A stretch of DNA of 64,000 nucleotides, taken from NCBI RefSeq assembly GCF_006334915.2, contig NZ_VDMA02000011.1:1-64000 (forward strand), read 5' to 3'. The DNA comes from Microbispora catharanthi (GTDB lineage Bacteria > Actinomycetota > Actinomycetes > Streptosporangiales > Streptosporangiaceae). A model generated the notes under the pieces. That model searched no databases. It worked only from the letters and a program-made list of their open reading frames with translations, and was not told where the DNA came from. Positions 62,002 through 64,000 of this stretch are shown here, one piece after another; position 1 is the first letter of the stretch; the number at the start of each line of letters is the position of its first letter. A program made the position numbers and the translations under genes.

Positions 62002-62912
62002 GCACTCCCGGACGCGTTCGGGGTCGCCATTCGTGACATCTTGTCCGGGTTGGCGATGAGGTAGACGGTATGGATCAGACCGTCGCCGATCATCAGCGAG
62101 ACGACCGTGACGGGACGGCCCTCCAGGCGGGCGACGATCGCGGGCCCGCCGTTGACTTCGGCGATCTCCAGGTCCATCTCCGAGCCAGGGGGAGCGCCCA
62201 GGGAGGCCAGGAAGCGCCGGCGGCCCTCCCGGCTCGCGATCGCGACGAGGAAGCGGGCGACCGGCATGGCGCCGGCCAGCTCCCGCAGCGGCGCCCGGAC
62301 CTTGCCGCCGCCGTCGCCGACCATGCGGACGTCCGCGGCGAGCAGCGCCGTCAGGCCCTCGATGTCCCCTTCCGCGCAGGCCGCGACGAAGCGCTCGGTG
62401 ATCGTGCGCCGCTCGCGCCGGTCCACGTCGAAGCGCGGCCTGCGCTCGCGCACGTGGTCGCGGGCGCGCCTGGCGAGTTGTCGTACGGCAGGCTCGCCCC
62501 GGCCGAGGATTTCGGCGATCTCGGCGTGGGAGAAGCCGAACGCCTCCCGCAGGACGAACACGGCCCGTTCCAGCGGGGACAGCGTCTCCAGCACGACGAG
62601 GAGGGCCAGCTCGACGCTGTCGGCGCGTTCCGCGGGCTCCCCGGAGTCCGGCGCGGTGACGACCGGCTCGGGCAGCCAGGGCCCGACGTACGCCTCCCGC
62701 CTGGCCCGCACCCGGCGCAGCCGGTCGATGGCGAGGTTGGTGGTGACGCGCACGAGGTAGGCCTTCGGGTCGGCCACCGACGCGGCGTCCACCTCCGCCC
62801 AGCGCAGCCACGCCTCCTGGACCACGTCCTCCGCGTCCGCGGCGCCGCCGAGGATGCGGTAGGCCACACCGACGAGCAGGCTCCGGTGCGCGGTGAAGAC
62901 TTCGAGGGTCAT
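61998..62912 (-). CDS. sigJ: ECF41-type RNA polymerase sigma factor (SigJ-like)
   Basis: The 304-aa protein has sigma region 2 (FTAHRSLLVGVAYRILGGAADAEDVVQEAWLRW), region 4 (LSPLERAVFVLREAFGFSHAEIAEILGRGEPAVRQLARRAR) and a C-terminal SnoaL-like domain (about 180-290) that holds the NPDK motif (residues 291-294), the ECF41 hallmark. In this group the extension, not an anti-sigma factor, controls activity. A near-consensus ECF41 promoter lies just upstream. The stop overlaps an oxidoreductase gene (ATGA); ECF41 genes typically sit beside a carboxymuconolactone decarboxylase, oxidoreductase or epimerase gene. Confidence 0.93.
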   Translation of the reverse strand: MTLEVFTAHRSLLVGVAYRILGGAADAEDVVQEAWLRWAEVDAASVADPKAYLVRVTTNLAIDRLRRVRARREAYVGPWLPEPVVTAPDSGEPAERADSVELALLVVLETLSPLERAVFVLREAFGFSHAEIAEILGRGEPAVRQLARRARDHVRERRPRFDVDRRERRTITERFVAACAEGDIEGLTALLAADVRMVGDGGGKVRAPLRELAGAMPVARFLVAIASREGRRRFLASLGAPPGSEMDLEIAEVNGGPAIVARLEGRPVTVVSLMIGDGLIHTVYLIANPDKMSRMATPNASGSA

Positions 62913-62921
62913 GTCATGCCA

Positions 62922-62949
62922 GACGTATCATGCCCGCCGTTGTGTGACA
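62922..62949 (-). promoter_or_regulatory. ECF41-type autoregulatory promoter
   Basis: Read on the minus strand: TGTCACA (62943-62949), 17 bases, CGTC (62922-62925), then nine bases to the sigJ ATG. This equals the TGTCACA...CGTC consensus I recall for ECF41 sigma factors. The short distance implies a leaderless or near-leaderless mRNA. Confidence 0.75.
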
Positions 62950-62962
62950 TCGGCTCGTCCGG

Positions 62963-62990
62963 TTACCGTCCCCGCGCGGACTCCTATACA
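62963..62990 (+). promoter_or_regulatory. Promoter of second tRNA-Ala
   Basis: -35 TTACCG (62963-62968), 16-base spacer, -10 TATACA (62985-62990), 15 bases before the tRNA. It is only 14 bases from the divergent ECF41 promoter. Confidence 0.55.
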
Positions 62991-63005
62991 CTGACTGCGT
63001 CGCAA

Positions 63006-63078
63006 GGGGCTATAGCGCAGCTGGTAGCGCACTTCCATGGCATGGAAGGGGTCTGGGGTTCGAGTCCCCATAGCTCCA
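63006..63078 (+). tRNA. tRNA-Ala (anticodon GGC), second copy
   Basis: A 73-base cloverleaf identical to the tRNA at 31628 except for one compensated pair in the anticodon stem (CTTCC/GGAAG instead of CCTCC/GGAGG). Anticodon loop ATGGCAT gives GGC. CCA is not encoded. A strong terminator follows at 63088. Confidence 0.97.
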
Positions 63079-63087
63079 CAACACCTC

Positions 63088-63120
63088 AAGGGCGGTCGAT
63101 CGACCGCCCTTTTGTCGTTT
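63088..63120 (+). terminator. Terminator after second tRNA-Ala
   Basis: Positions 63088-63099 and 63100-63111 form a perfect 24-base palindrome, followed by TTGTCGTTT. Confidence 0.9.
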
Positions 63121-63172
63121 CGCCCGACCGGAACGGCGGAATCTCCACTTAGATGGGTGATGACTTGCACCT

Positions 63173-63766
63173 ATGCGTAGTGATGCTCCGCCATTGTTGC
63201 CGATCTTCCGGTCACGGCACCAGGCGGAGCTGCTCGCGCTTCTGTACCTCCAGCCGGAGCGGGAGTTCACTCTTACCGAGCTCGCGGCTCGTCTCGACGC
63301 CCCGCTGTCGACGATCCAGCGTGAAGCGAGTCGCCTGGTGCAGGCAGGGCTCCTCCTCGACCGGCGAGTAGGAAGGGCGCATCTGCTTCGTGCCAAGGCC
63401 CATGGTCGATACGCCAAGCCGCTCACCGAACTGCTGACCTTGTCGTTCGGGCCGCACACGTTTATCGAGCAGGAGTTCGCCCATGTTCCGGGGGCCGACG
63501 CGTTGGCGATCTTCGGATCCTGGGCGCGTCGATATCACGGCGAGCCGGGCCCGCCGCCCAACGACATCGATGTGCTGGTCGTCGGGCCGGCCTCGCGGGC
63601 TGACGTGTACGAGTCGGCCGAGAGGGTGGAAAGCAGGTTGGGCATTCCCGTCAATCCCGTTCTCGTCACCGTGGATCGCTGGAAAGAGGCCGCGAACCCC
63701 CTGGTAGAGCAAATAAAGTCGTCCCCCGTGGTCTGGGTGAGGGCGCTATCCAAGGGGACTGCTTGA
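63173..63766 (+). CDS. Winged-helix and nucleotidyltransferase (MNT) domain protein
   Basis: The 197-aa protein has an N-terminal winged helix (about 10-75; RSRHQAELLALLYLQPEREFTLTELAARLDAPLSTIQREASRLVQAGLLLDRRVGRAHLLR). A minimal nucleotidyltransferase domain (about 100-190) follows, with GSWARRYHGEPGPPPNDIDVLVVG, the GSxxR...DxD core of MNT proteins. Such proteins act as antitoxins that AMPylate an adjacent HEPN RNase toxin. The ATG at 63173 has no evident Shine-Dalgarno site. The stop overlaps an ATG (TGATG) opening a short HEPN-like beginning that does not continue. Confidence 0.85.
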   Translation: MRSDAPPLLPIFRSRHQAELLALLYLQPEREFTLTELAARLDAPLSTIQREASRLVQAGLLLDRRVGRAHLLRAKAHGRYAKPLTELLTLSFGPHTFIEQEFAHVPGADALAIFGSWARRYHGEPGPPPNDIDVLVVGPASRADVYESAERVESRLGIPVNPVLVTVDRWKEAANPLVEQIKSSPVVWVRALSKGTA

Positions 63767-63807
63767 TGCGCTGGTCTCGCGGCGAGGCGGAGGTTCAACG
63801 GCTGGTG
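63766..63807 (+). pseudogene. 5' stub of a probable HEPN toxin gene
   Basis: The frame opening at ATG 63766, coupled to the MNT stop by TGATG, reads MRWSRGEAEVQRLV. As I recall, HEPN partners of MNT proteins begin with a similar W.RG.A.I..L helix. After about 14 codons the sequence turns into Arg/Pro/Thr-rich noise that is the antisense of the convergent AzlD-like gene. The toxin thus appears deleted. The family match rests on a very short stretch. Confidence 0.4.
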
Positions 63808-63830
63808 ATGCGACCGAGCGCCTTTCCCGA

Positions 63831-64000
63831 TCAGGGCACGCCGAGGAGGCGGAGGACCGCCGTGGTGGCGGCGGCGAGGACGACGATCAGGGGGAACGGT
63901 GCTTTCCGCAGCGTGAGGATCCCGGCGACGAGCACCCCGGCGGGCCTGGCCCATCCGGCGAAGCCGTGCCCCTCGGTGAGGGCCGAGGTGGCCACCAGGG
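63831..64000 (-). CDS. AzlD-domain branched-chain amino acid transport protein, 3' end only
   Basis: On the minus strand an open frame enters from the window edge and ends at TGA (63831-63833). Its last 55 codons include ALTEGHGFAGWARPAGVLV, then AGILTLRKAPFPLIVVLAA and AATTAVLRLLGVP. This is the hydrophobic C-terminus of AzlD proteins, small membrane partners of AzlC in branched-chain amino acid export. The gene begins outside the window. Confidence 0.7.
   Translation of the reverse strand, partial: LVATSALTEGHGFAGWARPAGVLVAGILTLRKAPFPLIVVLAAATTAVLRLLGVP

Noticed and set aside
31628..63078. A prophage or integrative element between the two tRNA-Ala genes
   Set aside because: No integrase, excisionase, relaxase or phage structural gene is present and the two tRNA copies differ by a base pair, so there are no exact attachment repeats.
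1..64000. CRISPR arrays or insertion sequences
   Set aside because: No regularly spaced direct repeats and no transposase-like frame with flanking inverted repeats were found anywhere in the window.

Overview
The window is very GC-rich and carries gene orders typical of Actinobacteria: folC-DUF4233-ndk, mreBCD-mrdA-rodA, radical SAM pair-rne-rplU-rpmA-obg-proBA, nadD and rsfS. Strong strand-specific codon bias, many GTG starts, ATGA overlaps and leaderless promoters fit a Streptosporangiales-like actinomycete (Nonomuraea, Microbispora or Sphaerisporangium relatives). That placement is my inference from protein flavour and gene order, not from a search.

Region 1 (1-31.6 kb) is mostly chromosomal core. 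It opens with the 3' part of a 5S rRNA and its terminator. Then come folate polyglutamylation (folC), nucleoside diphosphate kinase, the cell-wall elongation cluster (mreB, mreC, mreD, class B PBP, rodA), and a small accessory module (82-aa protein, HTH regulator, 27-codon ORF, aminoglycoside-phosphotransferase-like protein). The TIGR03960/TIGR03936 radical SAM pair, RNase E/G, L21, L27, Obg and proline biosynthesis follow. Next are an orphan response regulator, a membrane-tailed Ser/Thr kinase, an M48 protease, nadD, an MFS exporter divergent from an ArsR regulator, rsfS and a histidine phosphatase.

Region 2 (31.6-39.8 kb) starts at tRNA-Ala(GGC) and is accessory. It holds a decayed glycoside hydrolase remnant, a DyP-type peroxidase, a glutamate-cysteine-ligase-like enzyme, two small membrane proteins behind a leaderless mini-ORF, a CynX/NimT-type MFS permease, a SRPBCC protein, a dienelactone hydrolase and an EamA exporter. 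The EamA gene is preceded by a leaderless PPP-containing leader peptide and hairpins, the best candidate here for an undescribed regulatory device.

Region 3 (39.8-61.1 kb) is a complete L-arabinose/arabinan utilisation locus. It has two paralogous LacI regulators, a secreted multidomain GH51 arabinofuranosidase, a YtfQRT-YjfF-type sugar ABC transporter, a ChvE-GguAB-type sugar ABC transporter, araB-araD-araA, and a secreted GH43 enzyme coupled to araA. GTTAGCGCTAAC-like operators lie at the divergent GH51/lacI promoters, before the first binding-protein gene, and across the araB start codon. The likely logic is: secreted GH51 and GH43 release arabinose, two ABC systems import it, AraA-AraB-AraD convert it to xylulose 5-phosphate, and LacI repressors release the set when sugar is present.

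Region 4 (61.1-64 kb) has an ECF41/SigJ-type sigma factor with its own consensus-like promoter and an ATGA-coupled, C-terminally damaged FAD oxidoreductase. A second tRNA-Ala(GGC), an HTH-nucleotidyltransferase (MNT) gene followed by a short HEPN-toxin-like stub, and the 3' end of an AzlD-like gene close the window. No CRISPR array, insertion sequence, integrase or prophage was seen.
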